DNA from: Pseudomonadota bacterium
Lineage (GTDB): Bacteria > Pseudomonadota > Gammaproteobacteria > Steroidobacterales > Steroidobacteraceae
Length of the DNA: 34,144 bases
Assembly (NCBI GenBank): GCA_019352035.1
Contig: JABBNZ010000020.1
Span: 15,690-49,833, forward strand
Reading direction: 5' to 3'
The position numbers were made by a program, and so were the translations under genes. Shown piece after piece: positions 8,588 through 16,616 of this stretch. The notes below the pieces were generated by a model that was not told the DNA's origin, did not search any database, and saw nothing but the letters and a program-made list of their open reading frames with translations. Position 1 is the stretch's first letter. Each line of letters starts with the position of its first letter.

Positions 8588-10225
8588 TTATTCTCTAATG
8601 CGCCCCAGCTCCTCGATCAGCACGCGCATGTTCTCCGAGTAGTCCACCGGCGCGACGAGGAGCTGCATGCCCCCGGCGGCGAAAGCGGCCTCGAGCGCCG
8701 GCGCGAGGCCCTCGGCGCGGGTGATGCGTGTTCCCTGCATCCCGTAGGCCCCGGCCAACGCGACGAAGTCCGGATTGCCGAAATTCATGCCGAAATCCGG
8801 GAATCCGTCGACGGCCTGCTTCCAGCGGATCATGCCGTAGGCGTTGTCCTCCAGGATGAGGACGACGAGATCGAGCCGCAGGCGCACGGCCGTCTCGAGC
8901 TCCTGGGAGCTCATCATGAAGCCGCCGTCGCCGCACACGGCGAGCACCCGCCGGCCCGGATGCAGCATCGATGCCATCATGGCCGAAGGCAGTCCCGCGC
9001 CCATCGTGGCGAGCGCATTGTCGAGCAGCAGCGTGTTGGCGACACGCGTGCGGTAGTTGCGGGCGAACCAGATCTTGTACATGCCGTTGTCGAGGCAGAC
9101 GACGCCGTCCTCCGGCATGACCTGGCGCACGTCGCGCACGATGCGCTGCGGTGTCAGGGGAAAGCGGCTCTCGCCCGCCCGCTCGGCGATGTGCGCCAGA
9201 ATGCCCTCGCGCAGCGGCAGCAGCGCCCCGGCGTTGGGCAGCTGTCCTTCGAGGCGGTCGGCGAGGAGCACGAGGCTCGGGCCGATGTCGCCGATCAGCT
9301 CCGCGTGCGGAAAATACACCTCCTCCACGTTGGCCGGCAGGTATCCCACGTGCAGCACCGTCGGCCCCCCGGGCCCCATGAGGAAAGGCGGCTTCTCGAC
9401 CGTGTCGTGGCCGATGGAGATGATGAGGTCGGCGCGATCGATCGCCTGATGGATGTAGTCGCGCTCTGACAGCGCCGCGGTGCCCATATAGAGCCCGGAG
9501 CCGCCCGCCACCGAGCCCTTGCCCATCTGGGTGTTGAAAAACGGGATCTGCACGCGCCGGACGAAGTCCGACAGCGCATCCGCGAGGCGCGGACGGCTCG
9601 CCGCCGCACCCAGCATCACCAGCGGGCGGCGGGCGGCCCGGATGAGCTGTGCCGCCCGATCGAGCGCCGCCGGATGAGCGACCGGCAGCGCGATCGGATG
9701 CGGCGGCACGAGCGCTACCTCGGGCGCCTGCTCCGCAGCCACGTCTTCCGGCAGCTCGAGATGTACGGGACCGGGGCGCTCCTGCCTCGCGATGCGGAAC
9801 GCTTCGCGCACCGTCGATGGGATGGTCGCCGTGCCGATGATCCGGTGCGCCATCTTCGTGAGCGGCGTCATCGTCGAGACGATGTCGACGATCTGAAATC
9901 GCGCCTGCTTGCGGCTCAAAACTCCCTTCTGACCCGTGATCATGACCATCGGCATGGCGCCGAGCTGGGCATACGCGGCGCCGGTCGTCAGGTTCAGGGC
10001 TCCCGGACCCAGGGTCGAGAGGCATACGCCCGCCTCGCCCGTGAGCCGTCCGTGGGTGGCCGCCATGAATGCCGCGGCCTGCTCGTGGCGGGTCAACACC
10101 AACTCGATCTTCGAGCGGCGCAGCGCCTCGACGACATCGAGGTTCTCCTCTCCCGGCACTCCGAAGATCCGCTCGACACCCTCGTTCTCGAGAGCCGCCA
10201 CCAGGAGCTGCGCGCCATTCCTCAT
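8588..10225 (-). CDS. Acetolactate synthase large-subunit-like TPP enzyme
   Basis: This 545-residue protein has the three-domain layout of thiamine-diphosphate enzymes. The Pyr domain carries the catalytic Glu in LTRHEQAAAFMA (E48) and STLGPGALNLTTGAAYA. The central domain follows (AQLIRAARRPLVMLGAAASRPRL). The PP domain has the TPP motif CGDGGFMMSSQELETAVRLR...DNAYGMI. It most resembles acetolactate synthase large subunits (pyruvate condensation to acetolactate). No small regulatory subunit gene is beside it, so it may act as a catabolic or specialised decarboxylase/ligase. The start is the ATG at 10225 with GAGG about 10 bases upstream. An in-frame TTG at 10252 would overlap the preceding gene and is less likely. 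It follows the metallo-hydrolase by 16 bases, so the pair is probably co-transcribed. Confidence 0.88.
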   Translation of the reverse strand: MRNGAQLLVAALENEGVERIFGVPGEENLDVVEALRRSKIELVLTRHEQAAAFMAATHGRLTGEAGVCLSTLGPGALNLTTGAAYAQLGAMPMVMITGQKGVLSRKQARFQIVDIVSTMTPLTKMAHRIIGTATIPSTVREAFRIARQERPGPVHLELPEDVAAEQAPEVALVPPHPIALPVAHPAALDRAAQLIRAARRPLVMLGAAASRPRLADALSDFVRRVQIPFFNTQMGKGSVAGGSGLYMGTAALSERDYIHQAIDRADLIISIGHDTVEKPPFLMGPGGPTVLHVGYLPANVEEVYFPHAELIGDIGPSLVLLADRLEGQLPNAGALLPLREGILAHIAERAGESRFPLTPQRIVRDVRQVMPEDGVVCLDNGMYKIWFARNYRTRVANTLLLDNALATMGAGLPSAMMASMLHPGRRVLAVCGDGGFMMSSQELETAVRLRLDLVVLILEDNAYGMIRWKQAVDGFPDFGMNFGNPDFVALAGAYGMQGTRITRAEGLAPALEAAFAAGGMQLLVAPVDYSENMRVLIEELGRIRE

Positions 10226-10241
10226 CAAACTGATACCTCGG

Positions 10242-10892
10242 CTATCTTGCAAACAGGCGGTCGGCTACGTAGGGGTTGCCGCGGCGCTCCGCGCCGAACG
10301 TGGACATCGGGCCATGACCGGGCACGAACCGCACGTCATCCCCGAGCGGAAACAGCCGCTCGCGAATCGATCGGATCAAGGCGTCATGGTTGCCGCGGGG
10401 GAAGTCCGTGCGACCGATGGAACCCGCGAAGATCACATCGCCGACCCACGCGCAGCGCTCCCCCTGATGAAAGAACACCACGTGCCCGGGCGTGTGTCCG
10501 GGGCAATGGAGCACCTCCAGGGTCTGCCCGCCCACGGTGACCCGGTCGCCCTGCTCGAGCCACCGGTCGGGCTCGAAGGATTGCGCCGGCGGAAAGCCGA
10601 ACTGCGCCGCGGCCTGCGGCAGGGCCTCGATCCAGAACCGGTCTTCGCGCTGCGGACCCTCGATCGGGAGCGAGCGCTCGCGCGCGAGATTCGCGGTGGC
10701 CGCGCAGTGATCGAGATGCCCGTGCGTGAGGAGGATCTTCTCCAGTGTCAGGCCGCGCTGATCCGCCTCCCCCAGGATGCGATCGAGATCGCCCCCCGGG
10801 TCCACCACCGCGCCCCGCCGGCTGTCCTCGTCCCAGATGAGGGAGCAATTCTGCTGGAAGGCAGTGACGGGAATGATGAGCGCGCGCATCAT
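10242..10892 (-). CDS. MBL-fold metallo-hydrolase (YcbL/glyoxalase II-like)
   Basis: This 216-residue protein has the metallo-beta-lactamase fold motifs THGHLDH (residues 56-62), HCPGHTPGH, a metal-bridging Asp in VGDVIFAGSIGRTDFP, and a final metal His in VPGHGPMSTFG. The short length and GSIGRTDFP segment fit the YcbL-type (type II glyoxalase II-like) group, which hydrolyses thioesters such as S-lactoylglutathione in the cytoplasm. It precedes the acetolactate-synthase-like gene by 16 bases on the same strand. The physiological substrate is not evident. Two consecutive ATGs (10892, 10889) are possible starts. Confidence 0.9.
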   Translation of the reverse strand: MMRALIIPVTAFQQNCSLIWDEDSRRGAVVDPGGDLDRILGEADQRGLTLEKILLTHGHLDHCAATANLARERSLPIEGPQREDRFWIEALPQAAAQFGFPPAQSFEPDRWLEQGDRVTVGGQTLEVLHCPGHTPGHVVFFHQGERCAWVGDVIFAGSIGRTDFPRGNHDALIRSIRERLFPLGDDVRFVPGHGPMSTFGAERRGNPYVADRLFAR

Positions 10893-11039
10893 CCCGGCAC
10901 GATTGCGCGGCAGCAGGGAACATCGGGCGGGCGGACGGTGGCGGATCGCGCTCTCGGCATGCGCCTATCCTAGCGCACCGCAAGCAGCGGATCTCGGGAA
11001 TACCGCCGCGACGAGCCCCGCGTCAGGTGACGATCAGCC

Positions 11040-11492
11040 TCATCTCCGATCGGAATCCGCCTCCGAGTCGCGGCTCCCCGCCCGCGCGCCGCCCATGTCG
11101 TCCTCGACATCGAGATAGGCCCGCGTGACCGGCCGCAGATCGCTCAGCGCATCCCGGCCACCCGAACGCTCGACGTCGTCGCGCAACGAGTTATAGCTGC
11201 GCGAGAGATCGTGGAACGACGCCCTGACATCGCGGGTGTCACTGCCCCGCTCCTCGACCGTGCGGCGGAACTCGTGCGCCCGATCGGCGAAGTCCCGCGC
11301 ATCCCGGATGTAGCCCGTCGACTCATCATAGCCGCGCGGCGCATTTCGCGCTTCCTGCGCAAACACCTGCGCTTTTCGATCCAACCTGGCGGCGGAGTGG
11401 TCCAGGCCGCCGTGAGGTGTCGTCGCGCACCCTGCCAGCGCCGCCGCCATGAGCAAGGCCGTCAGATAGCCAGCCATTCGCGCACTCATCAT
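11040..11492 (-). CDS. Small outer-membrane-type lipoprotein of unknown function
   Basis: This 150-residue protein has a lipoprotein signal peptide with lipobox LAGC (lipidated Cys22), then a charged, helix-rich mature part (HSAARLDRKAQVFAQEARNAP...YIRDARDFADRAHEFRRTVEERG...SFHDLSRSYNSLRDDVERSGG) with heptad-like spacing suggesting coiled coil. A GAGGAG ribosome site 6 bases before the ATG at 11492 fixes the start. I do not recognise a named family. It is separated from its neighbours by about 75-150 bases and may be a single-gene unit. Confidence 0.82.
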   Translation of the reverse strand: MMSARMAGYLTALLMAAALAGCATTPHGGLDHSAARLDRKAQVFAQEARNAPRGYDESTGYIRDARDFADRAHEFRRTVEERGSDTRDVRASFHDLSRSYNSLRDDVERSGGRDALSDLRPVTRAYLDVEDDMGGARAGSRDSEADSDRR

Positions 11493-11567
11493 AAGCGTCT
11501 CCTCGGCCCTGCGGCCCGCAAGCGTACCCGTCTAGGTTAACGCCCCGCCGCGCCGGCGGGTTCCCGG

Positions 11568-13946
11568 TCAGTGCGCTCCGGCCGGCTTGGGCGCAGCCGA
11601 GGCTTGCTCGGTGATCGGCAGCTCGATATAACTGCCGCGCAGCAGGTCCAGCCTGACGGGCACGCGGCCCGCGCTGATCCACTCATCGCTCACCGCTTCT
11701 CCCGATCCGTAGTTGATCTCCCGGTTCGGGCGCTTGCTGACTCTCAACACCATCACCAGCCGGGCGCCCGACTGGACGCGCACCGCGGTCAGTCGCCTGC
11801 CGGTGAACGTCAGCGACTGCACCCGGCCGGGCGCGAGCAGCTCCCGGCGGGCCGGATCGCGCAGATAGCTGGCGCGGAATTCCTCGGCCGGCGCGAACAG
11901 GTGCAGGTAGCTGCCTGCGGGCAGCAGCTCATAGAGCGCAACCGTGACATCGAGGTCCCGCTTGTTGGTCCACACGAGGAGTCTGCCGCTGAATTGTCCG
12001 GCGATCTCGAGGCCGCCGGGCAACGGGCCGCTCACGAAGGCGACACCGTCCTTCACCGGCACATTGGCGCTCACCAGGCTGCGTGCGGCGGGCCCGCCGC
12101 CATCGTGACGGCGGGCGAGATCGACCGTGAGACGAATGGGTGCGCGGCTCGCCGGCTCCCGCGGCGTCAGGACCCCCGAGCCATCGTGCGGGTCCGCGGC
12201 GAGGTAGAGGCGCACCCGATCCCGGGCGAGGTGATCCAGCGCATCCACATGCCGCCATGCATTGGCGCCCATGACTTCGAAGTTGACCCGGTTGGCGAGG
12301 AGCGCCGGCTTCGGATCGTTGAGGAAGAGATATGCGAACCACTGCAGCTCGAGCGTGCGCAGGCCGATGAGCGCGGCCGGATCGGTGCGAAGCCCGCGCA
12401 CCACCTCCTGCGCGTTGCCCTGGCGCATCTCGGCGCGGTCGTACGGCCCCGCGAGCAGGGTTTGATCGGCGTGCGGGTCGTGCTCGTAATGCTGGAGGAA
12501 GTAGAAGAGCGTCCCCGCCTCCCCTGGAGTGTAGTACCCGGTCATCGAGAGCACGGGGATGTCCAGATGAGCGAACTGCGCCGGCGCAGGCGTCAGGCGC
12601 CGCCAGTACCAGTCGTAGGCCGGATGCTGCAGCCACTGGCGGAAGATCCAGCTCGGACGGCCGGCGATGGAGGGCAGATCGCGAAAGGGCTTGCCGCTCG
12701 CATACCACTTCGCATTGAGGGCATCACACCAGGCACGCGTGCCCGGTGCCGGGCCGGCCGCGGCGCCAGGGGCTATCGGCGGCGGGGCGGCCGGGGCGAG
12801 GGCCGCTGCGGCGCCGGCCGGCGCGCCGGCGGCGGCGCTCTGGTTTCGCTCGGTCTCGATGCGCTGCAACCAACAATAGGCGCGGTTCAGGCCGATGCCG
12901 CCGTCCATCGGGAAGTTGATCCCGGGGGCGATGGCATCGGAAGTGGCGATCGCCTTCAGCTCCGGCGGCAGGTGCTTCGCCGCCGCCCAGGCGACGAAGC
13001 CGCCGTAGCCGTCGCCGTACATCCCCACCTGCGCATCGCTCCAGGGTTGCTTGGCGATCCAGCCGATCACCGCGCGCGCGCGCTGACCCTCGTCCTCGAA
13101 CGGAATCACCTCCCACGCGCGCCGGCCGATGCGCACCGTGGGGGTGAAGGCCACCACGCTGGCGAACCCATAGGCCGCCGCCTGGATCGCCTCGTCGTAG
13201 CCGCCCGGCGCGATGCGGTACTGGAGCAGGGTCGTCAGCAGGCCGCTCGAGCTGCGCGGACGGACGAGAAGCGCGGCCACCGAGCTGCCGCCCGGGGTGC
13301 GGATGTGGACATCGTCGCTGATCACGTAGCGCCGGTCATCATCGAGCGACACGAGCCCGGGCACGATGGCCCCGAAGCTGCGGTAGGCATCGAACGCGAC
13401 ATACTGGCGGATGAGCGCGACCGCCTCGCTCTGACTGATGCGCGTACGGCCCCGCAGGCGGTCGAAGCTCGCCTGCAGCGCATTGGCGTAAGCCGAGGGC
13501 GGCGCCTCGAGCCAGGACTCCAGGTGGTAGGCGTCGAGGTTGTCGAAGACCGGAATGGTCTCCCAGAAGGCGAGGTCGAACGCCTGCGCGAAAGGCAGCC
13601 GGTACTGCGCCTGCAGGGACTTCGCGTGAGCGAAGAGATCGTAGACCAACGCCGGCTGGGCGCGAGGGCGGCGCTCCGTGCCGCCGCGCAGGCGCCGCAG
13701 CTCGAGTTGCGCCGAGAAGGCGGCCCGGTAGCTGCCGGCCACCAGCTGCAGGGCCGAGAGGTTGGCGAGGTACGGCTCGCGATCGTCGTTGCGGTAGACG
13801 GGGACGATGCGCGAGGCCAGGTCGCGCATGACCGCCGGCGTCGCCGGCTCGTAGACCGACGCGGGCGCTTGGAACTCCAGACTCTGCGCCGTCGCGAGCC
13901 GCGGCAGCAGCAGAGCCGAGAGAAGGATGCCGAGCACTCTGCGCAT
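11568..13946 (-). CDS. Secreted CocE/NonD (peptidase S15-like) protein with a substituted catalytic triad
   Basis: This 792-residue protein starts with a signal peptide (MRRVLGILLSALLLPRLATAQ). A roughly 200-residue N-terminal region is followed by an alpha/beta-hydrolase domain (VISDDVHIRTPGGSSVAALLVRP on) and a C-terminal PepX_C-type jelly-roll (about 530-792). Normal relatives carry Ser in a GxSYxG elbow, Asp after GYY and His in GPxxH. Here these read GDGYGG (Gly313), GYYTPG (Thr473) and GPYDR (Arg504). The Ser-to-Gly and His-to-Arg differences each need a single base. Length and frame are intact, with no stop or shift, so it looks like a maintained pseudoenzyme rather than a dead gene. 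An Ala/Pro-rich insertion lies near residue 375-410. The ATG at 13946 is 11 bases after the GH15 stop; it is the last gene of the glucan operon. An in-frame extension further upstream only shadows the GH15 gene. Confidence 0.85.
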   Translation of the reverse strand: MRRVLGILLSALLLPRLATAQSLEFQAPASVYEPATPAVMRDLASRIVPVYRNDDREPYLANLSALQLVAGSYRAAFSAQLELRRLRGGTERRPRAQPALVYDLFAHAKSLQAQYRLPFAQAFDLAFWETIPVFDNLDAYHLESWLEAPPSAYANALQASFDRLRGRTRISQSEAVALIRQYVAFDAYRSFGAIVPGLVSLDDDRRYVISDDVHIRTPGGSSVAALLVRPRSSSGLLTTLLQYRIAPGGYDEAIQAAAYGFASVVAFTPTVRIGRRAWEVIPFEDEGQRARAVIGWIAKQPWSDAQVGMYGDGYGGFVAWAAAKHLPPELKAIATSDAIAPGINFPMDGGIGLNRAYCWLQRIETERNQSAAAGAPAGAAAALAPAAPPPIAPGAAAGPAPGTRAWCDALNAKWYASGKPFRDLPSIAGRPSWIFRQWLQHPAYDWYWRRLTPAPAQFAHLDIPVLSMTGYYTPGEAGTLFYFLQHYEHDPHADQTLLAGPYDRAEMRQGNAQEVVRGLRTDPAALIGLRTLELQWFAYLFLNDPKPALLANRVNFEVMGANAWRHVDALDHLARDRVRLYLAADPHDGSGVLTPREPASRAPIRLTVDLARRHDGGGPAARSLVSANVPVKDGVAFVSGPLPGGLEIAGQFSGRLLVWTNKRDLDVTVALYELLPAGSYLHLFAPAEEFRASYLRDPARRELLAPGRVQSLTFTGRRLTAVRVQSGARLVMVLRVSKRPNREINYGSGEAVSDEWISAGRVPVRLDLLRGSYIELPITEQASAAPKPAGAH

Positions 13947-13957
13947 GCGGCGTGCCC

Positions 13958-15328
13958 CTACGAGGCCGGACGCGGGCGTGAGCCCGAGCCGTCCGGCGGC
14001 GACATCGCGGCGCGCCGCGCCGCCGCGCAGGAAATGAAGGCCGCATAACTCCAGGCGAGCTGCTTGGCCGAGGTCTGCTCGCCGTGGCGCTGATCGAACT
14101 GCTCTGACATGTCGCCGCTTTCGGGGGTGAAGGCGCGGACCGTCTCGAGGTACCGCTCTGCCCGTGCGAGCAGCGCATCTCGCGCCCCGCCCCTGGCGGC
14201 GCGAAAGCAGAGCTCGGCGGCCGCCAGGGTCGAGAAGTAGTAAGCGCCGCCGGAATAGTAACGGTCGCCGCGATAGCGCCCAAGCGCCGGGCCGCGTGCC
14301 GCCGGCCGGCCGTGATTGATCGGATAATCGCGCTCGAACGCCGCATCGAGCGCCCCGAGCGTGGCCAGGATCCGCGGATCGCTCACCGAATGGGCGGCGG
14401 CGCCGTCGTCGCAGGCCTGCAGCACCGCGAGCACCACCGCGATGTCGAGCTCCTTCGCCGAGGGCTCGCCCGAGTCGAGCACCCGTGAGCGGTAGTAGCC
14501 CTTCTCGGGCAGCCAGTAGCCGTCCAGGGTATCGCGTATCGCCCGGCTCGCCGCGCGGCAATCGCGCGCTTGCGCCCGCTCCGAGCGCGCCTCGAGCCAG
14601 CCGCCTCCCTCCTCGAGCGCCTGGGCGCACACGCGCAGCGTGAAGTAATGCAAGCCCCGCTCCTCCTCCCAGATGTCGTAGCAGGACTCCCGACCATGAG
14701 CATGCGTGAAGCGCAGATCCTCACGGACCAACCCTTCGCATGTCGCCTGCAGCCCCGCATCGAGCACGGCGCCGCGCATCCAGCGCAGCACCGTCAGCGC
14801 GCGCAACGCCGGCCCGTCGTGCTGCGGCCGTGCCCAGTTGGAAATATCGAGGGTGCCGTCGGCATTGACACGGGTCTCGGCGGCGATGGCATCACCGTGC
14901 ACGCGCTCGAGCTCGGCGTCCGGCCGCAGGTACTGCGCGAAATCGGCCGCGACCCTCGGGCGCCACTGCCCCGAGGCGGCCGCGAGCTCCCGGCCATCGA
15001 GCCGCGAGAGCGCGGCGCTGAAGCGCACGAATTCGCCGAAGAGCCGCGGCGCCTCGGGAGCCGCGCCAGCGGCGTGAAGCAGCCGCAGCGCCTCGATCAC
15101 GATGGCCGAGTCGCGGTACCAGTGAAAGAAATAATCCGGGTCCGGATCGTAGGAGGCCGGAACCGGTGAAGCGACCACCGCGCCCGGCACCGCGCGGATG
15201 ACCTGATCGAAGCCCGGACGGCTCTTGACGAGGCCTACCGGCGAGATGCTGCGCAACATCTGCCGCGCGGCGTGAGCGTACTGCCGATCGATCCAGCTGC
15301 CGAGCGTTTCCACGGGTGTCATGCTCAT
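13958..15328 (-). CDS. Glycoside hydrolase family 15 (glucoamylase-like) enzyme
   Basis: This 456-residue protein forms an (alpha/alpha)6-barrel type enzyme. GH15 motifs are DPDYFFHWYRDSAIV (about 62-76), DIWEEERGLHYFT with the general-acid Glu, and SGDMSEQFDQRHGEQTSAKQLAWSYA with the general-base Glu in SEQFD. So both catalytic acids are present. The family removes terminal glucose from alpha-linked glucans, although some members act on trehalose or dextran. No signal peptide is visible, so it should be cytoplasmic. Its ATG overlaps the stop of the GH144 gene by 4 bases (ATGA), showing coupled translation. Pairing an alpha-type GH15 with beta-acting GH144 and GH3 enzymes is unusual. Confidence 0.9.
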   Translation of the reverse strand: MSMTPVETLGSWIDRQYAHAARQMLRSISPVGLVKSRPGFDQVIRAVPGAVVASPVPASYDPDPDYFFHWYRDSAIVIEALRLLHAAGAAPEAPRLFGEFVRFSAALSRLDGRELAAASGQWRPRVAADFAQYLRPDAELERVHGDAIAAETRVNADGTLDISNWARPQHDGPALRALTVLRWMRGAVLDAGLQATCEGLVREDLRFTHAHGRESCYDIWEEERGLHYFTLRVCAQALEEGGGWLEARSERAQARDCRAASRAIRDTLDGYWLPEKGYYRSRVLDSGEPSAKELDIAVVLAVLQACDDGAAAHSVSDPRILATLGALDAAFERDYPINHGRPAARGPALGRYRGDRYYSGGAYYFSTLAAAELCFRAARGGARDALLARAERYLETVRAFTPESGDMSEQFDQRHGEQTSAKQLAWSYAAFISCAAARRAAMSPPDGSGSRPRPAS

Positions 15329-16611
15329 GCCGGCAGGTGCGGGCTCGAGAAGCCGAGCCGGCGCAGTCCCGTGCGCACCTCCGGCGCGCTCATGAAGAGC
15401 TTCCAGAGGAGCCCGGTGCGGAAGTTCTCGATCATCACGATGATCGGGCCCTGATCGATCGCCAGATGTGACTCGGCGTACCAGTCGCGCTGCGGACAGA
15501 AGGCATCGACGAATCCGTGGTGCCGCCAGATCCTCTCGCCGAACGTGTCGAGGAAGTGCCGCAGCGCGTTCATCGCCTCCGCGGGCGCGTATGGAAAGCT
15601 CGCGAGGGCCGCGGTGGGTGCGATGGTGCCATTGTCGTGCTCCGGCGAATGGACGGCGTATCCATCGGGGTCATCGCTCGCCGTCAGTCCCCAACAGTAC
15701 TCGCCATATGCACGATGCCGGTGGGGATTGGAGACGCAGTGCGCGTAGTTGATCCGCACGTGCCGAAGATTCTGCTCCCAGTAGCTCGCATAGCGGTCCG
15801 CGAGGGCGCGCGGATCGAGGCCGCAGAAGGAATAATGCGCGAAGAAGAGCGGCCCTCCGGCCGCCGGTCCGAGCGGCAGCTCGATGCCGCCCCAGCTCCT
15901 GCCGTTGAGAAAATCGCGTCCGGTGGCGAAGCCCCGGTGATAGACGTGCGGGTCGATGGGATAGCGCGGTGAGCCGGCGGCGAGCACGTAGGTGATCAGG
16001 CATTCGTTCCAGCCGCGGATCTCGTGCTCGAGCGCCCAGCCGTTGTTGGGACTCCAGTGCCAGTAGAGAACGCCGCGCGCGCCGCGCGCGTACCAGTCCC
16101 ACTCCACCTCCTCCCAGAGCCAGGTCATCGCGTGCCGCAGTCGCGCTTCCGCGGGCGTATCGCGGTCGAAATACTGACGCGCCGTGAGGAGCCCCATGCA
16201 GAGGAATGACGTCTCGACGAGATCGCCGCCATCGTCCTTGCGCGAGAACGGGATCGTCGCGCCCGTGCGGCCGTCCAGGAAGTGCGGCAGCGCACCGTGA
16301 TAACAGGCGGCGCGGCCGAGCAGATCCACCATGGCGCCGAGCCGCTCGAGCGCCTGCGCGCGCGTGATCCAGCCGCGCTGCGCCGCGACCACGAGCGCCA
16401 TGAGCGCGAACCCTGAGCCGCCGGTCGCGACGAGATCACCGCTCTGCCCTTTGCCGGCGGGTCGCCGGTCGGGCGTGAGACCGCTCACCGGGTGCGCCGC
16501 CTCCCAGAAGAACCGGAACGTCTGCCGCTGCACGCGCTCGAGCAGCTCCTCATCGCCCAGAGTGGCGAGCTGCGCGGCGCTCAATTCCTCGAAGGGGGCG
16601 GTATGGGACAC
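15325..16611 (-). CDS. GH144 (glycoamylase-domain) endo-beta-1,2-glucanase-like enzyme
   Basis: The protein matches the glycoamylase family (PF10091, GH144). Motifs include RQTFRFFWEAAHPVSGL, SRKDDGGDLVETSFLCMGL, GWNECLITYVLAAGSPRYPI, GGPLFFAHYSFCGLDPRALAD, WGLTASDDPDGY, DNGTIAPTAALASFPYAPAE, LAIDQGPIIVMIENFRTGLLWK. The founding GH144 enzyme is an endo-beta-1,2-glucanase. Its acidic residues spaced 4 and 3 apart have candidates here in D129, D133 and E136 (numbered from 16620), with E206 in GWNE. No signal peptide is seen. A TTG at 16620 overlaps the ABC stop, but AGGAG touches it directly. The GTG at 16611, 9 bases after AGGAG, is the better start (428 residues). It is the second gene of the operon. 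Substrate assignment rests on family knowledge only. Confidence 0.88.
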   Translation of the reverse strand: MSHTAPFEELSAAQLATLGDEELLERVQRQTFRFFWEAAHPVSGLTPDRRPAGKGQSGDLVATGGSGFALMALVVAAQRGWITRAQALERLGAMVDLLGRAACYHGALPHFLDGRTGATIPFSRKDDGGDLVETSFLCMGLLTARQYFDRDTPAEARLRHAMTWLWEEVEWDWYARGARGVLYWHWSPNNGWALEHEIRGWNECLITYVLAAGSPRYPIDPHVYHRGFATGRDFLNGRSWGGIELPLGPAAGGPLFFAHYSFCGLDPRALADRYASYWEQNLRHVRINYAHCVSNPHRHRAYGEYCWGLTASDDPDGYAVHSPEHDNGTIAPTAALASFPYAPAEAMNALRHFLDTFGERIWRHHGFVDAFCPQRDWYAESHLAIDQGPIIVMIENFRTGLLWKLFMSAPEVRTGLRRLGFSSPHLPA

Positions 16612-16616
16612 GGAAT

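Noticed and set aside
12667-12840. Ala/Pro-rich low-complexity run in the CocE-like gene as a possible frameshift
   Set aside because: The frame is kept on both sides and family similarity continues after it. It is an in-frame insertion.
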